The notes below the pieces were generated by a model. That model saw nothing but the letters and a program-made list of their open reading frames with translations. It ran no database searches and was not told the DNA's origin. Shown here in pieces: positions 37,193-45,735 of a stretch of 64,000 nt of DNA (positions are counted from its first letter, which is position 1; every line of letters begins with the position of its first letter). Position numbers and translations under genes: made by a program. Origin of the DNA: DAOMFB01 sp963801475 (GTDB lineage: Bacteria > Acidobacteriota > Thermoanaerobaculia > UBA5066); contig CAWDEX010000001.1 in assembly GCA_963801475.1 (NCBI GenBank), forward strand, positions 1,984,001-2,048,000, read 5' to 3'.

Positions 37193-37725
37193 GCCCCGGG
37201 CGCCGGCGCGACCTCGTCGCGGAGGTACTCGGCCTTGTAGCCGAGGTAGTTCTGCCAGTAGGTCCGGAGCCTCTCGACCTCGGCGGGCGTGAGCGCGCGC
37301 TTCTGCACCGCCGGGTTCCCGGCCCAGAGCGTCCGCGGCGGAATGACCGTTCCCTGAAGAACCACGGCGCCCGCCGCCACGAGGGCGCTCACGCCCACGT
37401 CGGCGTTGTCGAGGATCGTCGTGTTCATCCCGATCAGGGTACCGCGCCGGATCGTGCAGGCGTGGACGACCGCATTGTGGCCGAGGGTGACCTCCTCCTC
37501 GAGCACGAGAGGCCCCGTCTCCTTCGTGACGTGAAGCGTGCAGTTGTCCTGGACGTTGCTCCGGTCCCCGATCCGGATCCAGCAGCAGTCGCCGCGGACC
37601 ACCGACGAGTACCAGATCGACACGTCGTCCCCGAGGACAACGTCACCGACGACGGCCGCCGTCTCGGCGATGAAGACCCGACGTCCGAGCCGGGGGAAGG
37701 CCCCCATGTAACCGCGAAGAACCAT
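37189..37725 (-). CDS. Gamma-class carbonic anhydrase-like protein
   Basis: 178 residues forming a left-handed beta-helix of hexapeptide repeats. Metal-ligand histidines appear in DNCTLHV and GHNAVVHAC, as in CamH/YrdA/PaaY proteins. The C-terminal helix carries WAGNPAVQKRAL. These trimeric proteins bind Zn or Fe; some hydrate CO2, many have unknown activity. I chose ATG at 37725 (MVLRGYMGAFP), because longer upstream versions have no family match. It is the first gene of an 11-gene minus-strand chain. TATCTT 16 nt upstream may be its -10. Confidence 0.9.
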   Translation of the reverse strand: MVLRGYMGAFPRLGRRVFIAETAAVVGDVVLGDDVSIWYSSVVRGDCCWIRIGDRSNVQDNCTLHVTKETGPLVLEEEVTLGHNAVVHACTIRRGTLIGMNTTILDNADVGVSALVAAGAVVLQGTVIPPRTLWAGNPAVQKRALTPAEVERLRTYWQNYLGYKAEYLRDEVAPAPGA

Positions 37726-38073
37726 CCGAAAACCCCGCGGGAAGATACCAGAGACCGCCGGGCGGCACTCGTGCACGGGATCCTGTGCGACCCCGGCGGA
37801 CCCCTGAAAACACCGCGTGAAGTCCACTTTTCTCCAGTCATTCCACAGAGTTCCGCACAGAGGCTCTGAAATCCCGCAACCGGCTCTCTTCCAATGACAT
37901 CGGGCGCCCACTCCACGCCATTTACCAGGCCAATCGATCGACACCTCGACCGGGCCCTTTCTCGGGGCGTTCTCGCTCCGGATCCTCGCCTCTGGCCTCT
38001 GTTCGCCCGCCGCGCCTCGCCCGGCCGCGCCGGAACGCGAGCCGCTCCTTCCGGGCCGATCCGGGATCGCAAG

Positions 38074-38117
38074 GAGATTGAATCTCATTGACAGGTGGGT
38101 CCGTTCGGACCCATCAT
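38074..38117 (+). promoter_or_regulatory. Promoter with two operator-like palindromes for the repeat protein
   Basis: A consensus TTGACA (38088-38093), an 18-nt spacer and CATCAT (38112-38117, 4/6). The spacer holds a perfect palindrome with 8-base arms, TGGGTCCG-TT-CGGACCCA (38096-38113). Just upstream of the -35 is GAGATT-G-AATCTC (38074-38086). A regulator bound to the spacer palindrome would block RNA polymerase. The predicted leader is about 128 nt. The rest of the 526-nt gap 37726-38251 shows no gene. Confidence 0.5.
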
Positions 38118-38251
38118 CCCGGGCAGAGAACGCCGCATTGAGCCGAGCGACGACACTTCTCGGGCACGATCTCGCGACGTCCACCTGGAGCAGGCGTACT
38201 GGTCTCACCCCGTCCGCTCCTCCCTTCCAAAGCTGCCGAAGGAGCCTTCAG

Positions 38252-41200
38252 ATGTACGCTTGTTCCGAGTCCACGACCCGCCTTGCGGTCCTCTTCGCGG
38301 CCTTCGCCGCGATCCTGTACGGATCCGGACCCGCCACGGCGCAGGTCGCCGGCCAGAACATCAACATGGTCTCCGGGACGACCTTTCCCGGAGGCGACCC
38401 GTTCCTCCAGCGGCAGAACGAGCCGTCCGTGGCGGTCTCGAGCCGCAATCCGCGGCATCTACTGGCCGGCGCGAATGACTACCGGGCCGTGGACATTCCC
38501 TTCCCGACGCCGAATTCCCCCGAGACCGGTGATGCGTGGCTCGGCGTCTTCAAGTCCCTCGATGGGGGCATCACCTGGAGGAGCACACTTCTACCCGGGT
38601 ACCCTCAGCAGAACCCTCGCACGGGCCCGCTCTCAGCATTCACGACCGCGGCCGACCCGGTCGTCCGCGCCGGGACGAACGGCCTCTTCTACTATTCGGG
38701 AATTGCCTTCAACCGCACGACCAAGGACGGCGCCGTCTTCGTCAGCCGCTTCATGGACCTGAACAACAAGGAAAACGGCGACCCGACCCTCGATCAGGAT
38801 CCCATCCGGTACATTGACACGAAGATCGTCGACACCGCGGCGCCGAGCGCGCCGTTCATCGACAAGCCGTGGATCGCCGTGGACAAGCCGCGCCTTCTGG
38901 ACGGCGTCTGCAACCTGACCGTCCCGCAGCCGCGGCCGGGGAATCCGGCCGCCACCGTGCAGCAGACGGTGCCGGCCGGCGCCGTCTACGCGGCTTGGAC
39001 CGAGGTGACAGGGGGCGGGAGCACTCTGACGACGAACGTCTTCTTCTCGGCCTCGAGCGACTGCGGCGGCACCTGGAGCCAGCCGGTCCGGATCAACGGC
39101 ACGAACAAGGTCAATCAGGGAGCCTCGATCGCGATCGACCCGGCCACGGGCGTCATCTACGTCGTGTGGCGGCGGTTCGCCAGCGGATCGCAGACCGACG
39201 CCATCATGGTGACCCGGTCACTGCGCGGCCGCCTCTTCTCCACGCCGTCCGTCGTCGTCTCGCTCCCCGCCTACAACCCAGCGAACCCGACGGGCCCGTC
39301 GTTCTTCGACCAGGGGACGACGGCCGATTCCTTCCGTACGAACGCTTACCCGACGATCTCAATCGACCGGCGCCCCGACGCCGGCTCCGAGGATGACGAC
39401 GAGCCGGACACCTCGACCTACCGGGGAAGGGTCTTCGTGGCCTGGTCGCAGCGGGGCGTGGGACCGGGCGGCGACGCCCGTGTCGTACTCTCCGTCTCGA
39501 CGGACGGCGGCTCCACCTGGTCAGCGCCAAAACCCGTTGACAACTCTCCGCTGACCGACGACGCGGTGCCCGGGAACTCGTTTTCCCGCGGCCATCAGTT
39601 CATGCCGCAGATGACGGTGACGGCCGACAAGATCACCCTCATCTATTACGATGCCCGCCTCGACCACACGTTCGGACTTTTTTCGCCCCGGAGCACTCCG
39701 CTCACGCCGGACCCGGTCACCGGAAAGCTCTACCTCGAGACGCGCGCCCTGAAGGGCGAGTTGCTCGACGTGGGCGGTGCAGCGATGGTCTTCACGCCCT
39801 TCTTCGTGGAGACGGGCATGACCCAGTGGCGTCACACCCTGGACCTGCGCGTGGCCCAGGCCGATTCCGCCGTCTCTCCCGTCTTCACCTCGGCGCGCCT
39901 CTCGCAGTACATCTTCGGGACCCGCGGCGACGAGACGGGAACGATCAGTACCCTCCAGCAACTCCAGATCAACCCGCCCAACCTGAAGCTCTTCCAGGAC
40001 GGATCGGTCCCCTTCCTTGGCGACTACATCGACGTGGCGGGCCCGACGTTTCTTCCGCCCAGGGCCCCCGGCCGCCGGTGGCGGTTTAACAGCCTTCCGG
40101 GCACCTCTCCCGTCTTTCTCGCATCCTGGACGTCGAACCAAGATGTTCGCCCTCCGCTGGACGGGAACTGGGCGAACTACGCGCCGCCAGGGAGCACGAC
40201 GAACGGCGGGACGAGCGTCTTCAACGGCGCGCCCCGTCCCCCCTGCCAGCCCGGTAACGAGGGGATGCGGAATCAGAACATCTACGCCGCGAGGATCTCC
40301 CAGGGCCTCGCCGTCGCGTCGGTCCAGAACGCCAAGCCGCTGTCGTCCACTCTCCAGCGCGCCCTCTCCCTGAGCGTCGAGAACCTGACGCCGGTCAGCC
40401 GGACCTTCCGCCTCACGATCACAGGCCAGCCCATTGGCGGGCGCGCCTCGTTCGTGCCGGCGCCGAACCCGCTCCCAAACCCGCTTCCCGCAGCGACAAC
40501 GGCGCTCGACGTCGTGATCCCGGCGTACTCGTCAGTGGCGCGATCCGTCTATGCGCTTTCCACGAACCCCAGCGCCCTGATCGAGGTCGACGTGGCCGAG
40601 GTCAACGGCCCACCCGGCGGTTCCCTCAAGGCCGGAGGCCTCACCGGCTTCGTCATCTTCAACACGGATCCTTCCGCTCCCAGCCTCATTGACCCCGACG
40701 GCTCGACGGGCCCGTCCGTGACCACGGTCGAAATCTACAACCCGAACGTCTCGAACCCAAACGTCTCCAACCCCAACGTGTCCAACCCGAACGTTTCGAA
40801 CCCCAACGTCTCCAACCCCAACGTCTCCAACCCCAATGTTTCGAATCCCAATGTTTCGAATCCCAACGTGTCGAACGCCGACCTCGCCAATCCAAACGTT
40901 TCCAATCCCAACGTGTCCAACCCCAACGTCTCGAATCCGAACGTCTCGAACCCGAACGTGTCGAATCCGAACGTCTCGAACGCGCCCGTTTCGGATGCCA
41001 CCTACACCGTGACCAACGAGGGGAACACGGCCTCGACGTACCGCGTCCAGCTCGCCGGAACGAACCCCACGAGTACTCCTCTTCAAATCATCGTCTCCAA
41101 GCCCTACGGGAGCCCGACCTCCCTGGACTGTGTCCTCTTCGAGCAGCAGCACAACGTTCCCATCTCGAGCGTCGTCAACCCCTCGTTCATCATCCCGGGC

Positions 41201-42403
41201 AGCCCTCCCGATCCGGGAATCACCAACCCGTCCGACGGGAACGCTACGTTCGTCCTCGGGCCCGGAGAGTCGATTCTCGTGACGATTCGGGGTCCGGTCG
41301 ATACCTCGACGCTCACGAACATCATCCAGAACGTGGCGCCGGTGGTCGTCGCACACGCTCCGAACACGAATGACCCGTCGAACACACCGGCGACGTCGCC
41401 GCCGGTCATCACGACCTCCGCGCTGCCTGACGGGATCGTCGGCCAGGTCTACTCGGCGCCGGCCACGGCCCTGGGCGGCACTCCTCCCTTCACGCTCTGG
41501 ACGGCGACGAACCTCCCGGCCGGCCTCGCGATCAACGGGTTGACCGGCGTGATCACGGGAACGCCCTTAACCGCAGGTACGTTTGCCGTCGGTGTGTCGG
41601 TAACCGATTCCGCATCGAAGACCGGCTCGCGCACCCTGAACCTCCGTGTCGTGCAGCCGCTCGCCATCACGACGACCTCGTTGGCGTACGGCATCGTGGG
41701 GTCCGCCTACAGTCAGATGCTGGCATCGACGGGAGGGACGGCTCCGGTGACCTGGACGATCTCCTCCGGTTCGCTGCCTGCGGGACTGATGCTCTCCGGC
41801 GCCTTGATCAGCGGCACCCCGACCGTCGCGGGCCCCTACAGCTTCAGGGTGCAGGCGACGGACACCACCAACCCGATGCAGGTCACCAGCCAGGATCTGA
41901 CGATCAACGTGGTGGGGAGCGGAGACATCGTCACGAACGGGAGCTTCGAAGACCCGGTCATTACGCCCGGCACGTACTCCATCTTCGATTCAATATCCGG
42001 CTGGACGGCCACCTCGCCCCCCCCCTGCCTGATCGAGATCCAGAATCACGTTGCCGGGACGCCGGACGTCGGAGACCAGTTCATGGAACTCGACTCGAAC
42101 TGCTCGAGCACGGTCCAGCAGACTCTCCCGACGTTACCCGGGGTCACCTACAACCTCCAGTTCGATTTCTCGCCCCGGCCAGGAATCGCCGACAATCACG
42201 TTCAGGTCAAGTGGAACGGGACGGTCGTCGCGGACCTGACGGCCAATGGAATCGAGCTTTCGGACACGCTCTGGACTCCGCACTCGATTCAAGTCACCGC
42301 CACCGGACCGTCGGCGACGCTCTCCTTCGCGGACCTCTCCGTCTCGGATTCCCTCGGAACCTACATTGACAACGTCCGGGTCACTCCCGTCCCGAGCCCC
42401 TGA
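38252..42403 (+). CDS. Large secreted Asp-box/pentapeptide-repeat/Ig-like protein
   Basis: 1383 residues. Signal peptide (about 1-31, ending PATAQ/V). A beta-propeller-like N-terminal half has three Asp boxes: SLDGGITW (about 101), SSDCGGTW (about 268), STDGGSTW (about 416), as in sialidase/BNR folds, but without a recognised catalytic set. Residues about 830-914 are 17 pentapeptide units, almost all NPNVS. A beta-rich segment (about 915-1048), two putative Ig (He_PIG) modules (about 1049-1133 and 1133-1221; LPAGLAINGLTGVITGTP, LPAGLMLSG), and a jelly-roll-like end (about 1226-1380, NGSFEDP start) follow. The ATG has GGAG 7 nt upstream. A surface or extracellular adhesin/glycan-binding role is inferred; no enzyme activity is claimed. 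Confidence 0.88.
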   Translation: MYACSESTTRLAVLFAAFAAILYGSGPATAQVAGQNINMVSGTTFPGGDPFLQRQNEPSVAVSSRNPRHLLAGANDYRAVDIPFPTPNSPETGDAWLGVFKSLDGGITWRSTLLPGYPQQNPRTGPLSAFTTAADPVVRAGTNGLFYYSGIAFNRTTKDGAVFVSRFMDLNNKENGDPTLDQDPIRYIDTKIVDTAAPSAPFIDKPWIAVDKPRLLDGVCNLTVPQPRPGNPAATVQQTVPAGAVYAAWTEVTGGGSTLTTNVFFSASSDCGGTWSQPVRINGTNKVNQGASIAIDPATGVIYVVWRRFASGSQTDAIMVTRSLRGRLFSTPSVVVSLPAYNPANPTGPSFFDQGTTADSFRTNAYPTISIDRRPDAGSEDDDEPDTSTYRGRVFVAWSQRGVGPGGDARVVLSVSTDGGSTWSAPKPVDNSPLTDDAVPGNSFSRGHQFMPQMTVTADKITLIYYDARLDHTFGLFSPRSTPLTPDPVTGKLYLETRALKGELLDVGGAAMVFTPFFVETGMTQWRHTLDLRVAQADSAVSPVFTSARLSQYIFGTRGDETGTISTLQQLQINPPNLKLFQDGSVPFLGDYIDVAGPTFLPPRAPGRRWRFNSLPGTSPVFLASWTSNQDVRPPLDGNWANYAPPGSTTNGGTSVFNGAPRPPCQPGNEGMRNQNIYAARISQGLAVASVQNAKPLSSTLQRALSLSVENLTPVSRTFRLTITGQPIGGRASFVPAPNPLPNPLPAATTALDVVIPAYSSVARSVYALSTNPSALIEVDVAEVNGPPGGSLKAGGLTGFVIFNTDPSAPSLIDPDGSTGPSVTTVEIYNPNVSNPNVSNPNVSNPNVSNPNVSNPNVSNPNVSNPNVSNPNVSNADLANPNVSNPNVSNPNVSNPNVSNPNVSNPNVSNAPVSDATYTVTNEGNTASTYRVQLAGTNPTSTPLQIIVSKPYGSPTSLDCVLFEQQHNVPISSVVNPSFIIPGSPPDPGITNPSDGNATFVLGPGESILVTIRGPVDTSTLTNIIQNVAPVVVAHAPNTNDPSNTPATSPPVITTSALPDGIVGQVYSAPATALGGTPPFTLWTATNLPAGLAINGLTGVITGTPLTAGTFAVGVSVTDSASKTGSRTLNLRVVQPLAITTTSLAYGIVGSAYSQMLASTGGTAPVTWTISSGSLPAGLMLSGALISGTPTVAGPYSFRVQATDTTNPMQVTSQDLTINVVGSGDIVTNGSFEDPVITPGTYSIFDSISGWTATSPPPCLIEIQNHVAGTPDVGDQFMELDSNCSSTVQQTLPTLPGVTYNLQFDFSPRPGIADNHVQVKWNGTVVADLTANGIELSDTLWTPHSIQVTATGPSATLSFADLSVSDSLGTYIDNVRVTPVPSP
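40739..40993 (+). repeat. 17 tandem 15-nt units encoding NPNVS pentapeptides
   Basis: Nine NPNVS units, one NADLA, six more NPNVS and a final NAPVS. Codons vary freely at third positions (aac/aat, ccc/ccg/cca, gtc/gtg/gtt, tcc/tcg), so the protein sequence, not the DNA, is conserved. Read in the frame PNVSN, the units fit the A(D/N)LxN-type pentapeptide repeat, and the interrupting ADLAN is a canonical unit. This suggests a right-handed quadrilateral beta-helix of about four turns. Confidence 0.9.
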
Positions 42404-42423
42404 CGGAAAACCTTCCAGAGTGG

Positions 42424-42454
42424 GCTGGGCTCGTCTCTTCAGGGCGAGCCCAGC
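42424..42454. terminator. Shared hairpin between convergent genes
   Basis: GCTGGGCTCG (42424-42433) pairs with CGAGCCCAGC (42445-42454) around an 11-base loop. It lies 20 nt after the repeat-protein stop, and the convergent kinase stop codon falls in its loop, so the hairpin includes the last kinase codons. No strong T tract follows on either strand. Confidence 0.5.
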
Positions 42455-45400
42455 CGCCGGCGGGCGTCTGCGACGAGCGGATCTCCGCTGGCGTCACCCC
42501 GGAGCGCGAGGAACGCTTTGAAGGTCTCGGCGGCCGCCGGGCTCTTCAGCCCCTCCTGCGCCCGCGCCCGCCAATAAAGGACCGGCGCCCAGTCCCGCCA
42601 GCTCGGGGTCTCGTCGAGGAAGACGGCCGTCGCCTCGCCGCGCCGCCCGGCGCATCGCTCGAGTTCGGCATCGGCTTCCGTGAAGGCCCCGGCCTCGACA
42701 TACGCGCGCCCCAGAAGGTACCGGCCCATCCAGGTGTCCGCAATGGACTTGGCCGCCTCGATCGTCCGAATGGCCTCCGCGGCCTTCGCTGCCTTGATCA
42801 GCGCCTCCGCCTCGATCAGCTTGCCGTAGGCCTGTGGATCGGATTCGAGACGCTTTCCGAGTTCGGCCGCGAGGCCGAGGGCGCGCGGCGAATTCCCGGT
42901 CGCGACGAAGATCCGCGCCGCCGGAAAGAGGACGTTCTCCCCTTTCGCCAGCGAGAGCGCCCTTTCGGCCGCCGCGACGGCCGCCTTGGCCTTTCCAAGG
43001 GCGAGCTGAGCCTCGGCGAGCGCGACGAGCTTCGCGGCAGCCGCGTCAGGGTTCTTGGCCGCAACGTCGTCCGCCACCCCCTTTTCGAGAAGCGCGGCGG
43101 CGTCGGCCGGCTTCCCCTCCGCGAGATCCATGTCAGCGAGCCCCATCGCGGCGAGGGAGCCGCCACGGACATCCAGCGCCGCGAGCTTCGCCCAGGTCTC
43201 CCGCGCCTCGGTGGGCTTCCCCTCGGCGAACTGCGAGAGCGCCAGCCCGACGAAGGCCAGGTGGAACCTCGGGTTCAGGTCGAGAACGGCCTTCTGCTCC
43301 TTCACGGCCGTTTCGAAATCCCCCGCGTACATGGCGAACAGGCCGACGTTGTTCCTTTGGATGACGTTCCTCGGGTAGATCTCGACCGCACGCCGTCCCT
43401 CCCGGAGCGCCGAGGACATGTCGCGCTTGTAGAAGAGAGCCAGCGCGAGATTCGCGATTCCGGCCGTATCGGAGGGGTACTGTCTGACGAGGCTGTTGAA
43501 CTCCTCGAGCGCCTTGTCGGGGCGCCGGATGACGAGGTAGTAGAGGCCCCGGGTCCGGAACTTCTCGCGATCGCTCATCCGCTCGAGGCGTGAGAGCGCC
43601 GCCTCGAAGGTCTGCTTCGCTTCCTCGTGCCGCCCGAGGTTCTGGAAGATGGCGGCCAGCCCGGCGTAGGCGCGGCCCATGTTCGGGTCGATCTCGGTCG
43701 CCTTCCTGTAGTGTTCCTGCGCCTCGTCGAACCGCCCGGCCCACTGCAGCTCCTGGGCGACGCCGTATTCGTGCGCAGCTTCGAACGAGCCGGCGGAATA
43801 GGTCTCGGCGGCCGCAAGGCGCGCCGACTCCGGTGACCTGTCGCCGAGGGCGCTTCGGACTTTCGAGGCCAGCTTCGCCACGGCGCCCAGAACGGCGTTC
43901 TTTCCGTCGGCTGTGGCCTCCGCCGAGACGATTGGCTTTCCTGTCATGGGGTCCTCGGCACGAACCGTGACCTTGTAGCCGGAGCCGGAAGGCTCGACGG
44001 CGCCCGCCGTCACGACGCCGACCCCTTCACGGGCGGCGACCAGACGGGCCAGCGGCTCCGGTAGCCCTGTCGCGCCCGGCTGGAGCTGCGCGGCCACCTT
44101 TCGCGCCGCGCCCCGGTTGAACGCCGTGATGAACGCCGCGTCCTCGAGTGCGATGCTGAAGGCGGTCTCCAGCGTGCCGTCGAAGACCGGGTCGCCGGTC
44201 TTGTTCTCGAAGTCGGCGATGAGGACCGACCGAGCCGGCCCCGCGGCCGCCGGCGCTTTCGGCTTTCTCTTCGAGAGCCACGCGGCCCCCGCCACACCCA
44301 GCGCCACCACGAGGCAGGCCGCCGCGGCGAGAGGGATCCAGCGGCGGCGCTGGACCTCGAACCGGACATTCGTACTGAACGTCGTCGTGTTCAGGTCGGC
44401 GAGCACCTCGTGGGCCGTCTGGTAACGGGCCGCCGGATCGACGGCGAGGCAGCGCTCCATGATCTTCCGGAGGTAGGCGGGGATGGACGGGTTCAGGTCG
44501 GTGATCGGCTTCGGCGCCGTCGTCAGCCGGCGCATCATGACCTCGTAGACGGACCCCCCGCTGAAGGGGGTTGCTCCCGAGGCCATCTCGTAGAGGATGA
44601 CGCCGAGCGAGTAGACATCGGCCCGCTTGTCCACGGCCTCGCCACGCACCTGCTCCGGAGACATGTAGGCCGGCGTCCCCATGACGGCGCCGAGCTCGGT
44701 CATCGCCGTCCCGCCGAGATTCTTCGCCAGGCCGAAGTCGGTCAGGTAAACGTGGTCGGCCGCGTCGACCATGATGTTCTGCGGCTTCAGATCGCGATGG
44801 ACGACGCCCTCGTCGTGCGCGGCCGCCAACCCCTCGCAGATCTGACGGAAGAGATACGTCAGGCGGGCGACCGGGAACGCCCCGGACCGCTTGAGGAGCG
44901 ATGAGAGGTCCTCTCCCTGCACGAACTGCATCGTCAGGAAGCGGACGCCGTCCGCCTCTCCGAGGTCGTAGACGCGCAGGACGTTCCTGTGCGTCACGCG
45001 GCTCGAGAGCTGGATCTCGCGCTTGAAGCGGTCCAGCACGTCCGGGTCGGCGGCGATCTCGGGACGGATCACCTTCAGCGCGACGTCGCGCTGCAGCTCC
45101 TCGTCACGGCAGAGGTAGACCGCGCCCATGCCGCCCCGCCCGAGGAGCTTCACGACCTTGTAGCGCGAGCCGATCTCCGTCCCCTGCCCGAGGGCCGCCA
45201 CGCCCGACAGCGACTCCGTGAAGCTGGGCGCCTTTCGGCCGGAGACGGACGCCGGTTTCGACGGAAGAGCCGTCTCGTCCGACTCGGGTGCCGGAGCCTC
45301 CGCCGGCTTTTTCGACGGGGTGGGAGCCACCGTCCCCTCGTGGATCGACGGGTCCGACGGGTCACGCCCGCACGTGGGACAGTACGCCGCGCCGGGGGCG

Positions 45401-45534
45401 ACGGGGTTCCCGCAGTATGGGCAGGGAATGCTCGGAGTTTCCAGCAGGCGCCTCGCAGGTGATTCTAACGGACCGATTTCAGGCTTCCGGCTTTCTCTCC
45501 TGACCGCACGGAGAGGCCGGGAGGAGGTTTGCAC
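42439..45534 (-). CDS. Ser/Thr protein kinase with zinc ribbon and TPR sensor region
   Basis: 1031 residues. A zinc ribbon (CPYCGNPVAPGAAYCPTC, about 39-56) is followed by a Hanks-type kinase (about 125-390; GRGGMGAVYLC, VALKV, VHRDLKPQNIM, DFGLAKNLGG, SPEQVRGEA), a membrane helix (about 408-428), a TolB/adenylate-cyclase-associated-like segment (VLIADFENKTGDPVFDGTLE), and TPR repeats (about 575-1020). The architecture is typical of Acidobacteriota. The kinase is cytoplasmic and the TPRs are on the other side of the helix. The start is a GTG with GAGGAG about 10 nt upstream. It is divergent from the amidase and convergent with the repeat protein. Confidence 0.93.
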   Translation of the reverse strand: MQTSSRPLRAVRRESRKPEIGPLESPARRLLETPSIPCPYCGNPVAPGAAYCPTCGRDPSDPSIHEGTVAPTPSKKPAEAPAPESDETALPSKPASVSGRKAPSFTESLSGVAALGQGTEIGSRYKVVKLLGRGGMGAVYLCRDEELQRDVALKVIRPEIAADPDVLDRFKREIQLSSRVTHRNVLRVYDLGEADGVRFLTMQFVQGEDLSSLLKRSGAFPVARLTYLFRQICEGLAAAHDEGVVHRDLKPQNIMVDAADHVYLTDFGLAKNLGGTAMTELGAVMGTPAYMSPEQVRGEAVDKRADVYSLGVILYEMASGATPFSGGSVYEVMMRRLTTAPKPITDLNPSIPAYLRKIMERCLAVDPAARYQTAHEVLADLNTTTFSTNVRFEVQRRRWIPLAAAACLVVALGVAGAAWLSKRKPKAPAAAGPARSVLIADFENKTGDPVFDGTLETAFSIALEDAAFITAFNRGAARKVAAQLQPGATGLPEPLARLVAAREGVGVVTAGAVEPSGSGYKVTVRAEDPMTGKPIVSAEATADGKNAVLGAVAKLASKVRSALGDRSPESARLAAAETYSAGSFEAAHEYGVAQELQWAGRFDEAQEHYRKATEIDPNMGRAYAGLAAIFQNLGRHEEAKQTFEAALSRLERMSDREKFRTRGLYYLVIRRPDKALEEFNSLVRQYPSDTAGIANLALALFYKRDMSSALREGRRAVEIYPRNVIQRNNVGLFAMYAGDFETAVKEQKAVLDLNPRFHLAFVGLALSQFAEGKPTEARETWAKLAALDVRGGSLAAMGLADMDLAEGKPADAAALLEKGVADDVAAKNPDAAAAKLVALAEAQLALGKAKAAVAAAERALSLAKGENVLFPAARIFVATGNSPRALGLAAELGKRLESDPQAYGKLIEAEALIKAAKAAEAIRTIEAAKSIADTWMGRYLLGRAYVEAGAFTEADAELERCAGRRGEATAVFLDETPSWRDWAPVLYWRARAQEGLKSPAAAETFKAFLALRGDASGDPLVADARRRLGSP

Positions 45535-45735
45535 ATTGGGCCCGCTCCTCGAAAAAGGGCGTTAGGACATCTGACTCGTGGACACGTCAGTAATGTGGTG
45601 TGACCTGATTTCGGAGACCCGAGAGGTCCGTCTACTCGTGCCTGCCCCACGACTCGCTGCGGACGTTCAGATCCTGTCGGCCATCAGCCCGACCGGCCGG
45701 ACGTCGAACTCCGGCCTCAGCCAAAGGAGGACCAG

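Noticed and set aside
37726..38208. N-terminal extension of the carbonic anhydrase to 38208
   Set aside because: The added sequence is Arg/Gly-rich without family match and the ATG at 37725 fits the family length.
38078..38251. Longer start of the repeat protein at 38078
   Set aside because: The ATG at 38252 has a ribosome binding site and gives a clean signal peptide. The extension would also run through the promoter.
38252..39600. Sialidase assignment for the Asp-box protein
   Set aside because: Asp boxes occur in many propellers. I could not identify the catalytic Arg triad, Tyr and Asp of sialidases.
40739..40993. CRISPR-like tandem repeat
   Set aside because: Units of 15 nt are contiguous with no spacers and preserve the protein sequence in frame.
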